Assembly: GCF_020103725.1 (NCBI RefSeq)
Contig: NZ_JAHXBG010000010.1
Span: 1-64,000 of the forward strand
Length of the DNA stretch: 64,000 nt
Direction of reading: 5' to 3'
Origin: Hyalangium gracile
GTDB taxonomy: Bacteria > Myxococcota > Myxococcia > Myxococcales > Myxococcaceae
A model generated the notes under the pieces. The model was not told the DNA's origin. It did not search any database and saw only the letters and a program-made list of their open reading frames with translations. The stretch's first letter is position 1. Every line of letters starts with the position of its first letter. A program made the position numbers and the translations under genes. This document shows positions 23,614 to 32,519 of the stretch, piece by piece.

Positions 23614-25311
23614 ATGGCCGCGTCCCCCCTGCGTGTCGGCAATGCCTCGGGCTTCTATGGAGACCGCTTCTCGGCGGTCCGCGAGATGCTCGAAGGAGGC
23701 CAGCTCGACGTCCTCACCGGCGACTACCTCGCCGAGCTGACGATGCTGATTCTCGGCCGCGACCGGATGAAGGATCCGGAGCTCGGCTACGCGAAGACCT
23801 TCCTGCGCCAGATGGAGCAGTGCCTGGGGCTCGCCCTGGAGAAGAAGGTCCGCATCGTCGCCAACGCGGGGGGACTGAACCCCGTGGGGCTCGCCGCCGC
23901 GCTCCGTCAGCTCGCGGAGCGCCTGGGATTGAAGGCCCGGGTGGCGCACGTGGAGGGTGACGATCTCTCCGGCAACGCGGATGCGCTGGGGCTGGGCTCT
24001 CCCATCACCGCCAACGCGTACCTGGGTGCGTGGGGAATCGCCGAGTGCCTGCGCGCGGGAGCGGACATCGTCGTCACCGGGCGCGTGACGGACGCCTCGC
24101 TCGTCGTGGGCCCGGCGGCCGCGCACTTCGGCTGGCGGACGGATGACTGGGACCGGCTGGCGGGCGCGATGGTCGCCGGCCACGTGCTGGAGTGCGGCGC
24201 CCAGGCCACCGGAGGCAACTACTCCTTCTTCACGGAGGTGGATGCCCGCCGTCCCGGCTTCCCGCTCGCGGAGCTCCACGAGGATGGGAGCTCCGTCATC
24301 ACCAAGCACCCGGGCACGGGCGGCGCGGTGACGGTGGACACGGTCATCGCGCAGCTCGTCTATGAGATTACGGGAGCCCGGTACGCGGGGCCCGACGCGA
24401 CGGCCCGCTTCGACACCATCTCGCTGGCCTCGGACGGCAAGGACCGCGTCCGCATCACGGGTGTTCGCGGCGAGCCGCCCCCGCCCACGGTGAAGGTCTG
24501 CCTCAACCACCTCGGCGGGTACCGCAACGAGGCGACGTTCATCCTCGTCGGGCTCGACATCGAGGAGAAGGCTCGCCTGGTCCGCGAGCAGCTCGAGGCG
24601 GCGCTGCCGCGCAAGCCGAAGGAGCTGCACTGGACGCTCGTCCGGACGGACCGGGAGGACGCGCCCACGGAGGAGCAGGCGGCGGCGTTCCTGCGCGTGG
24701 TGGTGAAGGACTCGGACGCGAAGGTGATCGGCCGCGCCTTCAGCGGAGCGGCGGTGGAGCTGGCACTGGGCAGCTACCCCGGCTTCACGATGACGGCGCC
24801 CCCGGCGGACAGCGCGCCCTATGGTGTCTACACTCCGGCCTACGTCGACGCGACGAAGGTGGAGCATGTCGCGGTCCTCCCCGATGGGACGCGCTCCGTC
24901 ATCGCGCCTCCAGCGAAGACGTTGGCCCTCGGGCCGGCGGAGCTCCCCGCCCTTCCCGAGCCGCTGCCCGCGGGTGCGACGCGACGTGTGCCGCTCGGCC
25001 GCATCGTCGCCGCGCGGAGTGGCGACAAGGGAGGCACGGCCAACATCGGGGTCTGGGCCCGGACGGATGAGGCGTGGCGGTGGCTCGCGCACGCGCTCAC
25101 GTCGGACAAGCTGCGCGAGCTGCTCCCCGAGGCCGCCGCCTTCCCCATCGAGCGGCACGTCTTCCCCCAGCTCCGGGGGCTGAACTTCGTCATCGACGGG
25201 CTGCTCGGCGAGGGTGTCTCGTCATCGACCCGCTTCGATCCTCAGGGCAAGGCGCTGGGCGAGTGGCTCCGCTCCCGCCACGTCGATGTTCCCGAGTCCC
25301 TGCTCCGCTGA
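23614..25311 (+). CDS. Acyclic terpene utilization AtuA-family protein
   Basis: The protein has 565 residues. The N-terminal ~440 match the AtuA/DUF1446 family (VGNASGFYGDRFSA, LTGDYLAELTM, IVANAGGLNPVG, HVEGDDL, TGRVTDASLVVGPA). The C-terminal ~110 (RIVAARSGDKGGTANIGVWA...FVIDGLLGEGVSSS) form the small ferredoxin-like domain, often a separate short protein, here fused. AtuA belongs to citronellol/geraniol catabolism in Pseudomonas, but no atuC/F or acyl-CoA genes are adjacent, so the pathway here is uncertain. GGAG precedes the ATG. Confidence 0.8.
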   Translation: MAASPLRVGNASGFYGDRFSAVREMLEGGQLDVLTGDYLAELTMLILGRDRMKDPELGYAKTFLRQMEQCLGLALEKKVRIVANAGGLNPVGLAAALRQLAERLGLKARVAHVEGDDLSGNADALGLGSPITANAYLGAWGIAECLRAGADIVVTGRVTDASLVVGPAAAHFGWRTDDWDRLAGAMVAGHVLECGAQATGGNYSFFTEVDARRPGFPLAELHEDGSSVITKHPGTGGAVTVDTVIAQLVYEITGARYAGPDATARFDTISLASDGKDRVRITGVRGEPPPPTVKVCLNHLGGYRNEATFILVGLDIEEKARLVREQLEAALPRKPKELHWTLVRTDREDAPTEEQAAAFLRVVVKDSDAKVIGRAFSGAAVELALGSYPGFTMTAPPADSAPYGVYTPAYVDATKVEHVAVLPDGTRSVIAPPAKTLALGPAELPALPEPLPAGATRRVPLGRIVAARSGDKGGTANIGVWARTDEAWRWLAHALTSDKLRELLPEAAAFPIERHVFPQLRGLNFVIDGLLGEGVSSSTRFDPQGKALGEWLRSRHVDVPESLLR

Positions 25312-25335
25312 GCGGAGCGACTGGCCGACTGGGGG

Positions 25336-26223
25336 TCACCGCAGCGGCAGGAACACGTCCGTGATGGCCTCGTGCTCCGGTACGTCCGGGAAGAAGCGGA
25401 CGCGCTGGAAGAACAGCGGGCAGTCCCGGACCTCCTCGCCGCTGCGCGGCAGCCACTCCGCGTAGAGGTACCGGACGCTCGCCCCGAGCGTGTCGTCCGA
25501 GCCGATGTGCCGCAGCACCGCGCACCGGCCCCCCGGGATGCTCTTCCCCACGACGCCGAACGGGTTCTCCTTCACCTCGAGGTCCGTGGCGGCGCAGATG
25601 TCGAAGCGGTGGTCCTCCGGAGCGATCTCCTCGGGGTTGTCGTGGACGATGTTGAAGGTGGCGCTGAACCTCGGTGACAGCCCGACCTGCTTGCGCCAGG
25701 TGATGAACCTCCGCACGGAGTCGCCGATGCGTCGTGGGTCGCCCCGATGCTCGAGGGCGGCGACCTTCGTCTCCGGGAAGAGAACGATCTGGACCTGCGC
25801 CGGCTGAAGGGTGGGTTTCATGTGGTGGATCCTCAGCTCACTCAAGGGTTGGTACGTCGCGTGCCAAGGTTCCCACCGCGGCTGCTTCCTGAACTCCGAA
25901 GGCGTCTGCCCCACGCGCCGCTTGAAGGCACGCGCGAATGCCTCGGGTCCCTCGTAGCCGCTCGCCAGCGCGACATCGATGATGGAGTGCTGGTCGCGGA
26001 AGGCGAGCAGGAACGAGGCGCGCTTCAGGCGCTGCAGCTGGACGTACTCATGGACGCCCATCCCGAAGAGCGCGGAGAACTGCCGGTGGAAGTGGAACTT
26101 CGAGAAGGCCGCCACGCGGCTGAGCCGTTCCACGCACAGGTCTTCGTCCTCCAGGTGCGCGTCGATGAACTCGAGCACCCTTCGGAATCTGGCGAGGTAT
26201 GCGTCCGCGTCCGCTGCAGTCAA
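25336..26223 (-). CDS. AraC-family regulator with GyrI-like ligand domain
   Basis: The product has 295 residues. The N-terminal AraC domain (ARFRRVLEFIDAHLEDEDLC, SRVAAFSKFHFHRQFSALFG, IIDVALASGYEGPEAFARAF, GQTPSEFRK) is followed by a GyrI-like small-molecule domain (VQIVLFPETKVAALEHRGDP...AEWLPRSGEE). This Rob/SoxS-plus-GyrI layout senses drugs or lipophilic molecules. The TTG at 26223, with AGGGGG eight bases upstream, is the likely start because the frame farther upstream is not protein-like. Confidence 0.8.
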   Translation of the reverse strand: MTAADADAYLARFRRVLEFIDAHLEDEDLCVERLSRVAAFSKFHFHRQFSALFGMGVHEYVQLQRLKRASFLLAFRDQHSIIDVALASGYEGPEAFARAFKRRVGQTPSEFRKQPRWEPWHATYQPLSELRIHHMKPTLQPAQVQIVLFPETKVAALEHRGDPRRIGDSVRRFITWRKQVGLSPRFSATFNIVHDNPEEIAPEDHRFDICAATDLEVKENPFGVVGKSIPGGRCAVLRHIGSDDTLGASVRYLYAEWLPRSGEEVRDCPLFFQRVRFFPDVPEHEAITDVFLPLR

Positions 26224-26341
26224 CGAAGTGCCCCCTTGACGCTCGACACCGTACCGACCCGCCCTCCGGGTGACCTGACCGATCTTGCGGAAGTGGAGCG
26301 GTGAAGCACGAGCGCCTCCGGGGCAGCCTGATGGGAGCGGC

Positions 26342-27163
26342 TCAACCCCTGGCGAACGCCAGCAGATCGCCGCTGAGCTGCTCCTTGTGGGTGGCGGCGA
26401 GGCCATGATCGCCGCCGGGGTAGATCTTCAGCGTCGAGCCCTTCACGAGCCTGGCCGAGAGGCGGGCCGAAGCGTCGATGGGTACGATCTGGTCGTCGTC
26501 CCCGTGGAGGATCAGCGTCGGCACGTCGAACTTCTTCAGGTCCTCGGTGAAGTCCGTCTCGGAGAAGGCCTTGATGCAGTCGAGCTGGCCCTTGAGGCCG
26601 CCCATCATGCCCTGCAGCCAGAAGCTGTCGCGCATGCCCTGAGAGACCTTCGCGCCCGGGCGGTTCGCGCCGAAGAAGGGCGTGGTCAGGTCCTTGTAGA
26701 ACTGCGAGCGATCAGCGGCAACGCCCTTGCGAATGTCGTCGAAGACCTGGCGCGGCAGTCCGCCGGGGTTGGCGGCGGTCTTGAGCATGATGGGCGGTAC
26801 CGCGCCGACCAGCACCGCCTTGGCGACACGGCGCGTGCCGTGGCGACCGATATAGCGCGTCACCTCGCCGCCGCCGGTCGAGTGCCCCACGAGGATGACC
26901 TTCTCGAGCTTCAGCGTCTCGATCAGCTCGGAGAGGTCATCCGCGTAGGTGTCCATCTCGTGCCCGCCCCAGGGCTGGCTGGAGCGGCCGTGGGCGCGCC
27001 GGTCGTGGGCGATGGCTCGGAAGCCATGGGAGGCCAGGAAGAGCATCTGGTCCTCCCAGGCGTCCGCGGTGAGCGGCCAGCCATGGCTGAACACCACGGG
27101 CTGACCCGAGCCCCAGTCCTTGTAAAAGATGCGCGTGCCGTCCTTCGTCGTGATCGTCGTCAT
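26342..27163 (-). CDS. Alpha/beta hydrolase, non-haem chloroperoxidase family
   Basis: The product has 273 residues. The nucleophile elbow is GHSTGGG (Ser95), oxyanion segment FSHGWPLT, then HGDDDQIVP (Asp) and GGDHGL (His). These features match cofactor-free haloperoxidase/arylesterase enzymes such as chloroperoxidase F. Cytoplasmic, no signal. ATG 27163 is preceded by GGGAG. Divergent from a class-C beta-lactamase-like gene across a 212-base gap. Confidence 0.85.
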   Translation of the reverse strand: MTTITTKDGTRIFYKDWGSGQPVVFSHGWPLTADAWEDQMLFLASHGFRAIAHDRRAHGRSSQPWGGHEMDTYADDLSELIETLKLEKVILVGHSTGGGEVTRYIGRHGTRRVAKAVLVGAVPPIMLKTAANPGGLPRQVFDDIRKGVAADRSQFYKDLTTPFFGANRPGAKVSQGMRDSFWLQGMMGGLKGQLDCIKAFSETDFTEDLKKFDVPTLILHGDDDQIVPIDASARLSARLVKGSTLKIYPGGDHGLAATHKEQLSGDLLAFARG

Positions 27164-27336
27164 GGCGAGACTCCCTTGGGGAAATGGCTCGCCCCATCTT
27201 GCGCACGAAGCACGCTGCACTCAGCCGAGACACAGTCCCTCGGTCATCCACTGCACACCCGGGCTTGCTCCTACCCCCTCCGCTGCTCCAGGAAAAACCG
27301 GTTGCATTCCCGCATCAGCGCTCCTACTCTAAAACT

Positions 27337-27346
27337 GGTTGCAACT
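27337..27346. promoter_or_regulatory. Possible operator in a divergent intergenic region
   Basis: GGTTGCAACT contains the palindrome GTTGCAAC and lies 30 bases before a divergent gene. GGTTGCA also occurs at 27300-27306. A repressor site is plausible; the binding protein is not identified. Confidence 0.25.
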
Positions 27347-27375
27347 CACAATCGGTTCATCCAAAGGGGCGGACG

Positions 27376-28692
27376 ATGCAGGACCGAGGGAATGACGAGA
27401 GGCTCAGTCGCCGCAGTGTGCTTCTGGGCTCCGCGACGGTCGGGGCAACGCTGGCTTGGGGCTGCAGCCAGGCGGACGTGCGCAAGACGGGCCCGTCCGC
27501 GGGGTTCTCCAAGACGCGGCTCGACCGCATGCATGCGGCCATGTCCGCCCATGTCGAGCGCGGCGAGCTGCCCGGCGTCGTGACGCTGCTCAGCCGAGGC
27601 GACGAGGTGCACGCGGCCGCCGTGGGCCTGATGACCTTCGGCGGCACTGCTCCCATGCGGCGTGACACCCTCTTCCGGATCGCCTCGCTGACCAAGCTGG
27701 TCTCGGGGGCCGCGGCGATGATGCTGGTCGAGGAAGGCAAGCTCCGCCTCGACGAGCCGGTGGATCGCCTGCTGCCGGAGCTCGCCCACCGCAGGGTCCT
27801 CGAGCGGCTCGACGGCCCGATCGCTGACACCGTGCCCGCCAACCGGCCCATCCTCGTCAGCGATCTGCTGACGCTGCGCATGGGCACGGGCGCCATCATG
27901 GCACCGGGCGAGTACCCCATCGTCCAGGCCATGACCGAGAAGGGGGTCGGCGTCGGGCCCTGGCTGCCCAAAGCCCCGAGTCCCGATGCCTGGATCCGCG
28001 AGCTGGGCTCCCTCCCGCTGATGCGCCAGCCGGGCGAGGCCTGGCTGTATGACACCGGCCTCACCGTGCTGGGCGTGCTGCTCGCGCGAGCCTCGGGCCA
28101 ACCGCTCGAGGCCTTCTACCGGGAGCGCATCTTCGAGCCGCTGGGGATGAAGGACACCAGCTTCAGCGTCCCGGCCGAGAAGCTCGAGCGGCTGCCCACC
28201 TGCTACTTCCGCGATCCCTCGACGGGGACGTTCGAGGTCTTCGACGCCGCTGGTCCGCGGAGCCAGTTCAGCCAGCCTCCAGGCTTCCCCTCCGCGTCCG
28301 GCGGCCTGGTCTCGACGGCCGACGACTTCCTCGCCTTCGCCCGGATGATGCTGAACAGGGGGGAGTACGGCGACAGGCGGCTGCTCTCGGAGCAGTCGGT
28401 GGAGCTCATGACCACCGACCACATCACCGCGGAGCAGAAGGCCGTGTCTCCCTTCTCTCCCGGCTTCTGGGACAAGCGCGGCTGGGGCTACGCGCTCTCC
28501 ATCATCAAGCAGCATGAGCCCGGAGAGCCTCGCGGCTTCGGCTGGGATGGTGGCTACGGAACCTCCTGCTACTGGGATCCCGAGACCGGTCTGATCGGCA
28601 TCCTGATGACCCAGCGCATGATGGACTCTCCGTCGGCTCCCGCGGCCTTCGTGGACTTCTGGCGCTCGGCCTACGAGGCGATCGAGGCCTGA
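27376..28692 (+). CDS. Serine hydrolase, class C beta-lactamase family
   Basis: The product has 438 residues. A twin-arginine type N-terminus (RRSVLLGSATVGATLAWGCS) ends in a lipobox-like Cys, so export via Tat and lipidation are likely. The beta-lactamase/DD-peptidase-like fold shows SLTK (Ser104, Lys107), YDTG around residue 223 for the YxN position, and a late GWDGGYGTSCYWDP replacing KTG-like. Such EstB/PBP4*-like enzymes are usually esterases or peptidases rather than antibiotic-hydrolysing. Start ATG 27376; GGGGCGGA is nearby. Confidence 0.8.
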   Translation: MQDRGNDERLSRRSVLLGSATVGATLAWGCSQADVRKTGPSAGFSKTRLDRMHAAMSAHVERGELPGVVTLLSRGDEVHAAAVGLMTFGGTAPMRRDTLFRIASLTKLVSGAAAMMLVEEGKLRLDEPVDRLLPELAHRRVLERLDGPIADTVPANRPILVSDLLTLRMGTGAIMAPGEYPIVQAMTEKGVGVGPWLPKAPSPDAWIRELGSLPLMRQPGEAWLYDTGLTVLGVLLARASGQPLEAFYRERIFEPLGMKDTSFSVPAEKLERLPTCYFRDPSTGTFEVFDAAGPRSQFSQPPGFPSASGGLVSTADDFLAFARMMLNRGEYGDRRLLSEQSVELMTTDHITAEQKAVSPFSPGFWDKRGWGYALSIIKQHEPGEPRGFGWDGGYGTSCYWDPETGLIGILMTQRMMDSPSAPAAFVDFWRSAYEAIEA

Positions 28693-28728
28693 CGCCGGAC
28701 CCTGGCGGAGGGCTGCCGTGACTTTCCC

Positions 28729-28759
28729 TTGACCTCAAGTGCACTTGAACTTGTAGGTC
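28729..28759 (+). promoter_or_regulatory. SoxR/MerR-type operator within a 19-bp-spaced promoter
   Basis: A -35 TTGACC and a possible -10 TAGGTC are 19 bases apart. Between them is the perfect 14-bp palindrome TCAAGTGCACTTGA (28735-28748). Overlong spacing with a palindrome is the hallmark of MerR-family control, and CTCAAGT...ACTTGA resembles the SoxR box. It drives the NmrA-like gene at 28809. No MerR gene is in the window. Confidence 0.55.
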
Positions 28760-28808
28760 TCAGGCCATCTGCGAGCTCCAGCCAACCCGCTGGAGCAGGG
28801 AGAGGCTC

Positions 28809-29657
28809 ATGAGCTCACAACGCGTTCTGGTGACGGGGGCGACTGGCAATGTCGGTCGCCATGTCGTGTCCCAACTGTTGCGCACGGGTACCGCGGTCCG
28901 CGCGCTGACCCGAAACCCTGGCTCCCCCGGCCTGCCGCCCGGCGTCGAGCTCGTTCGGGGGGATCTCTCCGCGCCGGACAGCCTGGGCTCGGCCATGAAT
29001 GGGATCGATGCCGTGTTCCTGCTCTGGCCCTTCTTCACGGTCGACGCCGCGCCCGCCGTCCTCGAGGTCATCCAGAAGCACGCGCGCCGCATCGTCTACC
29101 TCTCGGCGGCCAGCGTGCGCGATGACCTCGAGGCGCAGCCCGGGCTGTTCCACGCGGACATGGAGCGCTTGATCGCCAGGTCCGGGCTGGAGTGGACCTT
29201 CCTCCGGCCCACCGGCTTCGCGACCAACACCCTGATGTGGGCGCCGCAGATCCGCGCCGGCGATGTCGTGCGCTGGCCCTATGGAGCGGCCGCTCGATCG
29301 CTGATCCACGAGCGGGACATCGCGGCCGCGGCGGTCCACACCCTGACCAGGGACGGGCATGCGGGGGCCCGGTATGTCCTCACGGGTCCCGAGACACTGA
29401 CCCAGGTCGAGCAGGTGCGCCTCATCGGCGAGGCGATCGGCCGACCGGTGCGCTACGAGGAGCTGTCTCCGGAGGAGGCGCGGCGGCAACTGCTCCAGGC
29501 CTGGGGCAGCCCCTCGTTCGTGGAGGCCGCGCTCTCCGGCTGGGCCCAAATGGTGGAGGAACCCGAACGAAGCACCCGCACGGTGGAGGAGCTCACGGGA
29601 GCGCCCGCGCTCGCTTTCCGCGAGTGGGCGCGCGACCACGCGGGCGACTTCCGGTAG
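28809..29657 (+). CDS. NmrA-like NAD(P)H-binding protein
   Basis: The product has 282 residues. The N-terminal Rossmann motif is VLVTGATGNVGRHV, followed by VRALTRNP, VELVRGDL and YLSAASV; the YxxxK of true SDRs is absent. WTFLRPTGFATN and the C-terminal segment match atypical SDRs of the NmrA/QOR2 group, which reduce quinones or sense NADP(H) redox state. A SoxR-like operator just upstream supports redox-responsive expression (inference). Confidence 0.8.
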   Translation: MSSQRVLVTGATGNVGRHVVSQLLRTGTAVRALTRNPGSPGLPPGVELVRGDLSAPDSLGSAMNGIDAVFLLWPFFTVDAAPAVLEVIQKHARRIVYLSAASVRDDLEAQPGLFHADMERLIARSGLEWTFLRPTGFATNTLMWAPQIRAGDVVRWPYGAAARSLIHERDIAAAAVHTLTRDGHAGARYVLTGPETLTQVEQVRLIGEAIGRPVRYEELSPEEARRQLLQAWGSPSFVEAALSGWAQMVEEPERSTRTVEELTGAPALAFREWARDHAGDFR

Positions 29658-29711
29658 GCCCGGGAGCAGGCAGACGCTCCTTGCCTGGAGTGGCTCCGTC
29701 AGGGGCGCGCG

Positions 29712-29945
29712 CCAACCGCTCCCGCGCCACGCTCGAGGAGCTCAGCGAGGCGGACCTGCTCCTCCACGTGGTGGAGGTCTCGGCCCCCCGAGCAGATCGA
29801 GGCCGTGGACCACATCCTGAAGGACCTGGGGCTGCACGAGAAGCCGCGCCTGCTCGTCTTCAACAAGAGAAATCTCCCGGAGGAGGGCATGGTCGGTGCG
29901 CGCCGCCGAGACCCTGCGGGCGCTGCCCTGAAGCCCTCGAGGCTC
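29712..29945 (+). pseudogene. HflX GTPase, degraded fragment
   Basis: Successive frames encode RATLEELSEADLLLHVVEVS, QIEAVDHILKDLGLHEKPRL and LVFNK. This is the central part of the ribosome-associated GTPase HflX (FRATLEEl..ADLLLhVvDvs.p..eeqi.aVd.iL..Lgl...p.llVfNK). At least two frameshifts are needed, and the G1 region and C-terminus are missing. A functional hflX is presumably elsewhere. Confidence 0.65.
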
Positions 29946-29965
29946 ACGCCGGGTGAGCGTGTCGG

Positions 29966-30904
29966 TCATTGGCTCGCCGCCGGTCGGCGCGGCGGGCGCC
30001 AGCTCAGCGACATGCGGGCATAGGGAGCGGGGCGCGTGGGGATGCGCCCCAGCTCCAGGCGGTCGCGGTGACGGTCGAGCAGCGCGTGGTCATTGAGGAA
30101 GTCGAGCCCCACCGAGGAACTCAGCCAGAGGCCTCCGCTCCCCAGCCGGACGTTGAGGGTGGGGGCGAAGCGCAGGGAGGTCGCCCGCACGTAGTACGCC
30201 CCCTGCGCCCAGGTCTCCTCCGGAAGCCGGGCATGGAAGACCTGCTGGTCGAAGACCCCCACGAGTCCCAGCTCCAGTCCGTCACCGAACTGCCGCAGGA
30301 GGGTGAGGCGGGGCACGCCGATCTCCACGATGTAGGGCTCCTTGCGGTAGGTGAAGCCCACCATGGGGATGACCGGGAGCACGTCGAAGGGCCACAGCGC
30401 GACGAGCCCGAACATCAGCCGCCGTCCGGGGTCTCCGCCAATCTTGTAGCTCGCCATGGCGTAGCCCACCCAGGACGTGTCCATGCCGAGCTCGAAGGGC
30501 CTTCCGAAGTCGGTGCGCGTGCTTCCGAGCGTCCCCGCGATCAGCATCCACCGAGGGTTGAGCGGGCGGATCAGCGTGAGCCCGAGCTGGACGCGGTAGA
30601 AGCGACGGCGCAGCTCGGTTTCTGGCAGGTGCTCCACGGGCCCTTGCGTCTCCAAGCCCAGCCAGTGGGTCTCGAATCCCACGGAAGGGACGAGGATGAA
30701 CTTCCCCATGAAGAGCGGGAGCAGCGGCACCCGAAGGTCCACCAGGGCCCGATCATGGAGCTTGCCGCCCGCCGTGCCGATGGCGGTGCCGCGCGCCAGG
30801 CTGAAGCCGACGTAGGCGCGGTCCTCCGAGGTCTGGGCGCTCGCCGGGACGGCCAGCAGGAGCGCGACGGCGACGGCCCACCCGAAGCTTCTAGAGGATG
30901 ACAT
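29966..30904 (-). CDS. Outer-membrane beta-barrel protein (DUF6268-like)
   Basis: The product has 312 residues with a Sec signal peptide (WAVAVALLLAVPASAQ). The mature part alternates hydrophobic residues typical of beta strands (FILVPSVGFETHWLGL, RRFYRVQLGLTLIRPL, ELGLVGVFDQQVF, PYARMSLSWR). The match to a DUF6268-type outer-membrane barrel is by style rather than a diagnostic motif. Function unknown. ATG 30904 is preferred because the signal peptide begins there; a GAGGTG box precedes it. Confidence 0.65.
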   Translation of the reverse strand: MSSSRSFGWAVAVALLLAVPASAQTSEDRAYVGFSLARGTAIGTAGGKLHDRALVDLRVPLLPLFMGKFILVPSVGFETHWLGLETQGPVEHLPETELRRRFYRVQLGLTLIRPLNPRWMLIAGTLGSTRTDFGRPFELGMDTSWVGYAMASYKIGGDPGRRLMFGLVALWPFDVLPVIPMVGFTYRKEPYIVEIGVPRLTLLRQFGDGLELGLVGVFDQQVFHARLPEETWAQGAYYVRATSLRFAPTLNVRLGSGGLWLSSSVGLDFLNDHALLDRHRDRLELGRIPTRPAPYARMSLSWRPPRRPAASQ

Positions 30905-31205
30905 GGTCACCTCGCGGCCTCCTTTCCTCGACGGGTGCCAGTGTACCCGGTTTCGGGCCGGTCGGTCGCCCGCGGCCGCGTCGAGCATCCGACACGCACC
31001 GCGCACGGCCCATGGAGGTCGGGCATCGAACCGGTGCGCGGGCGCACGGCGGCTCAGGCCGATTTCCGCTCAAGCTCGTCGTGGAGGTTCACGACACCAC
31101 TGGGATAGGGCGTCGCCGCCTTCATTCGCTTTCCGCTCCCGAGGATGTGCGGGGTTACTCAGACACAATGAGCTTGCGCATGCTCGTTCGCCCCCCGTGC
31201 CTGGC
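30905..31205. other. Intergenic, nothing recognised
   Basis: About 300 bases between the barrel gene start and the YciI-like stop. It should contain the promoter of the minus-strand barrel gene. No conserved element or small gene was recognised. Confidence 0.4.
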
Positions 31206-31640
31206 CTACTTGCCCGCTCGCTTCTCGAGCTCGGCGCGCAGGCGCTCTTCCTTCTCTCGGAGCTCGGGGGTGAACTCCTGGCCGAAGTCGTCCGCTTCGA
31301 AGACAGGACGGATCTCGAGCTCGGAGTCCTCGCCCGGCATCGGAGCGGGGCACCGGCGAGCCCACTCGACCGCCTCCTCCATCGACTTGACCTGCCAGAG
31401 CCAGAAGCCGGCGATGAGCTCCTTGGTCTCGGCGAACGGTCCGTCGACGACGGTGCGCTTGCTCCCCGAGAACTGGACTCGCTTGCCCTTGACGCTGGGC
31501 TGGAGCCCTTCGCCGGCGAGCATGATGCCGGCCTTGACCAGCTCCTCGTTGTACTTGCCCATGTCCTCGAAGAGCTGCGCGCTCGGCATGACGCCTGCTT
31601 CCGAGTTCTTCGTCGCCTTCACAATCACCATGACTCGCAT
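31206..31640 (-). CDS. YciI-like (DGPF domain) protein
   Basis: The product has 144 residues. MRVMVIVKATKNSEAG begins a ferredoxin-like YCII fold, with the DGPF signature (TVVDGPFAETKELIAGFWLW). The C-terminal tail is charged and helical. DGPF proteins often accompany ECF sigma factors, but none is adjacent. Enzymatic role unknown. Start 31640 with GGGAG seven bases upstream is well supported; the frame upstream is not protein-like. Confidence 0.85.
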   Translation of the reverse strand: MRVMVIVKATKNSEAGVMPSAQLFEDMGKYNEELVKAGIMLAGEGLQPSVKGKRVQFSGSKRTVVDGPFAETKELIAGFWLWQVKSMEEAVEWARRCPAPMPGEDSELEIRPVFEADDFGQEFTPELREKEERLRAELEKRAGK

Positions 31641-31816
31641 CGTTTTCTCCCGGGTTTGAGCTCGGCCTCGCGCCGCGCTTCTAAAATGGCGTCGAATGAG
31701 CCCAGGCGGGATCGACACGCGCACCCGTTTTTTGTGTTCCCTGGGTACTTTTCGGGGAGGTCCTTTGATTTCAGTGGGTTACCCCCCCAGTCCACCCCCG
31801 TGTCGGGCGAAGACTG

Positions 31817-31852
31817 TCCGAACTGGTCTGCTTGTCATACCAGTTCGGTACC
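31817..31852. repeat. 36-bp inverted repeat, left copy
   Basis: These 36 bases are the exact reverse complement of 33952-33987. Each copy contains its own hairpin: CCGAACTGGT (31818-31827) pairs with ACCAGTTCGG (31839-31848) over an 11-base spacer. It lies just past the stop of the minus-strand gspG-like gene. A transcription-end or REP-like element is plausible. Confidence 0.75.
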
Positions 31853-31891
31853 AGTCCGAGCACAGGGTGCCTCCCCGTGCGACCTGGGGGG

Positions 31892-32320
31892 CTATCGCGT
31901 GGCGACCTGGGGGGCGTCCTTGGACGAAATGTCCGCGTCGTTGCCCTCACCACCCGAGGTGCCGTCGGCGCCGTAGGACAGGATGACAGGCTGGCCACCT
32001 TCGTTCATGTACACGTAGTCGTTGCCCCACGGATCCTTCGGGACCGCCTCGAACACTCCGAGCGCCACCAGCGCACGCAGTCCCGCGCCTGTATCCGGGT
32101 ACTGCCCCTTGCGCGTGTAGTAGATCTTCATCCCGTTCTGGATGTTCTTGATGTCGAGCCCGACACGGTCGCGGCGGGACTCGTTGAGCATCGGGATGAC
32201 GGCCACACCCACCGCCGCGGCGATGAGGCCGAGGATGGTGATCACCACCATGATCTCGATCAGGGTCATGCCGCGGCGGCGCTGCTGCTTCCTCGTCATC
32301 CTCGCCATCTTGGAATCCAT
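31892..32320 (-). CDS. gspG: Type II secretion major pseudopilin-like protein
   Basis: The product has 142 residues. A basic leader ends in RRRG-MTLIEIMVVITILGLIAA, the prepilin cleavage site and hydrophobic helix of type IV pilin-like proteins. The rest matches GspG: DIKNIQNGMKIYYTRKGQYP, then GLRALV and PKDPWGNDYVYMN, ending with Asp-rich calcium-site-like residues (GADGTSGGEGNDADI). No other gsp genes are here, so this is an orphan pseudopilin. GAGAGG precedes ATG 32320. The 36-bp repeat follows its stop. Confidence 0.8.
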   Translation of the reverse strand: MDSKMARMTRKQQRRRGMTLIEIMVVITILGLIAAAVGVAVIPMLNESRRDRVGLDIKNIQNGMKIYYTRKGQYPDTGAGLRALVALGVFEAVPKDPWGNDYVYMNEGGQPVILSYGADGTSGGEGNDADISSKDAPQVATR

Positions 32321-32519
32321 CGGCTTGCCTCTCGTGACTTTCTGGCAGGGCGCGTGGCCATGCCGTGAGGTGTCGTTGCTACCTTCCCCGAGGACCGAGC
32401 CACCACGGCATCGGCCATCGGTTGAAGAGTCACAATTGCAAGCACCGCGCCGAGGCTCACCGGGCTCGGAGCGCTGACGTGCCCCTACTCCCGAGGTAGG
32501 CTGCCGGCAAGGCAGGCCC

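Noticed and set aside
23530-25158. 542-codon minus-strand open frame
   Set aside because: Antisense to the AtuA-family gene whose motifs are unambiguous.
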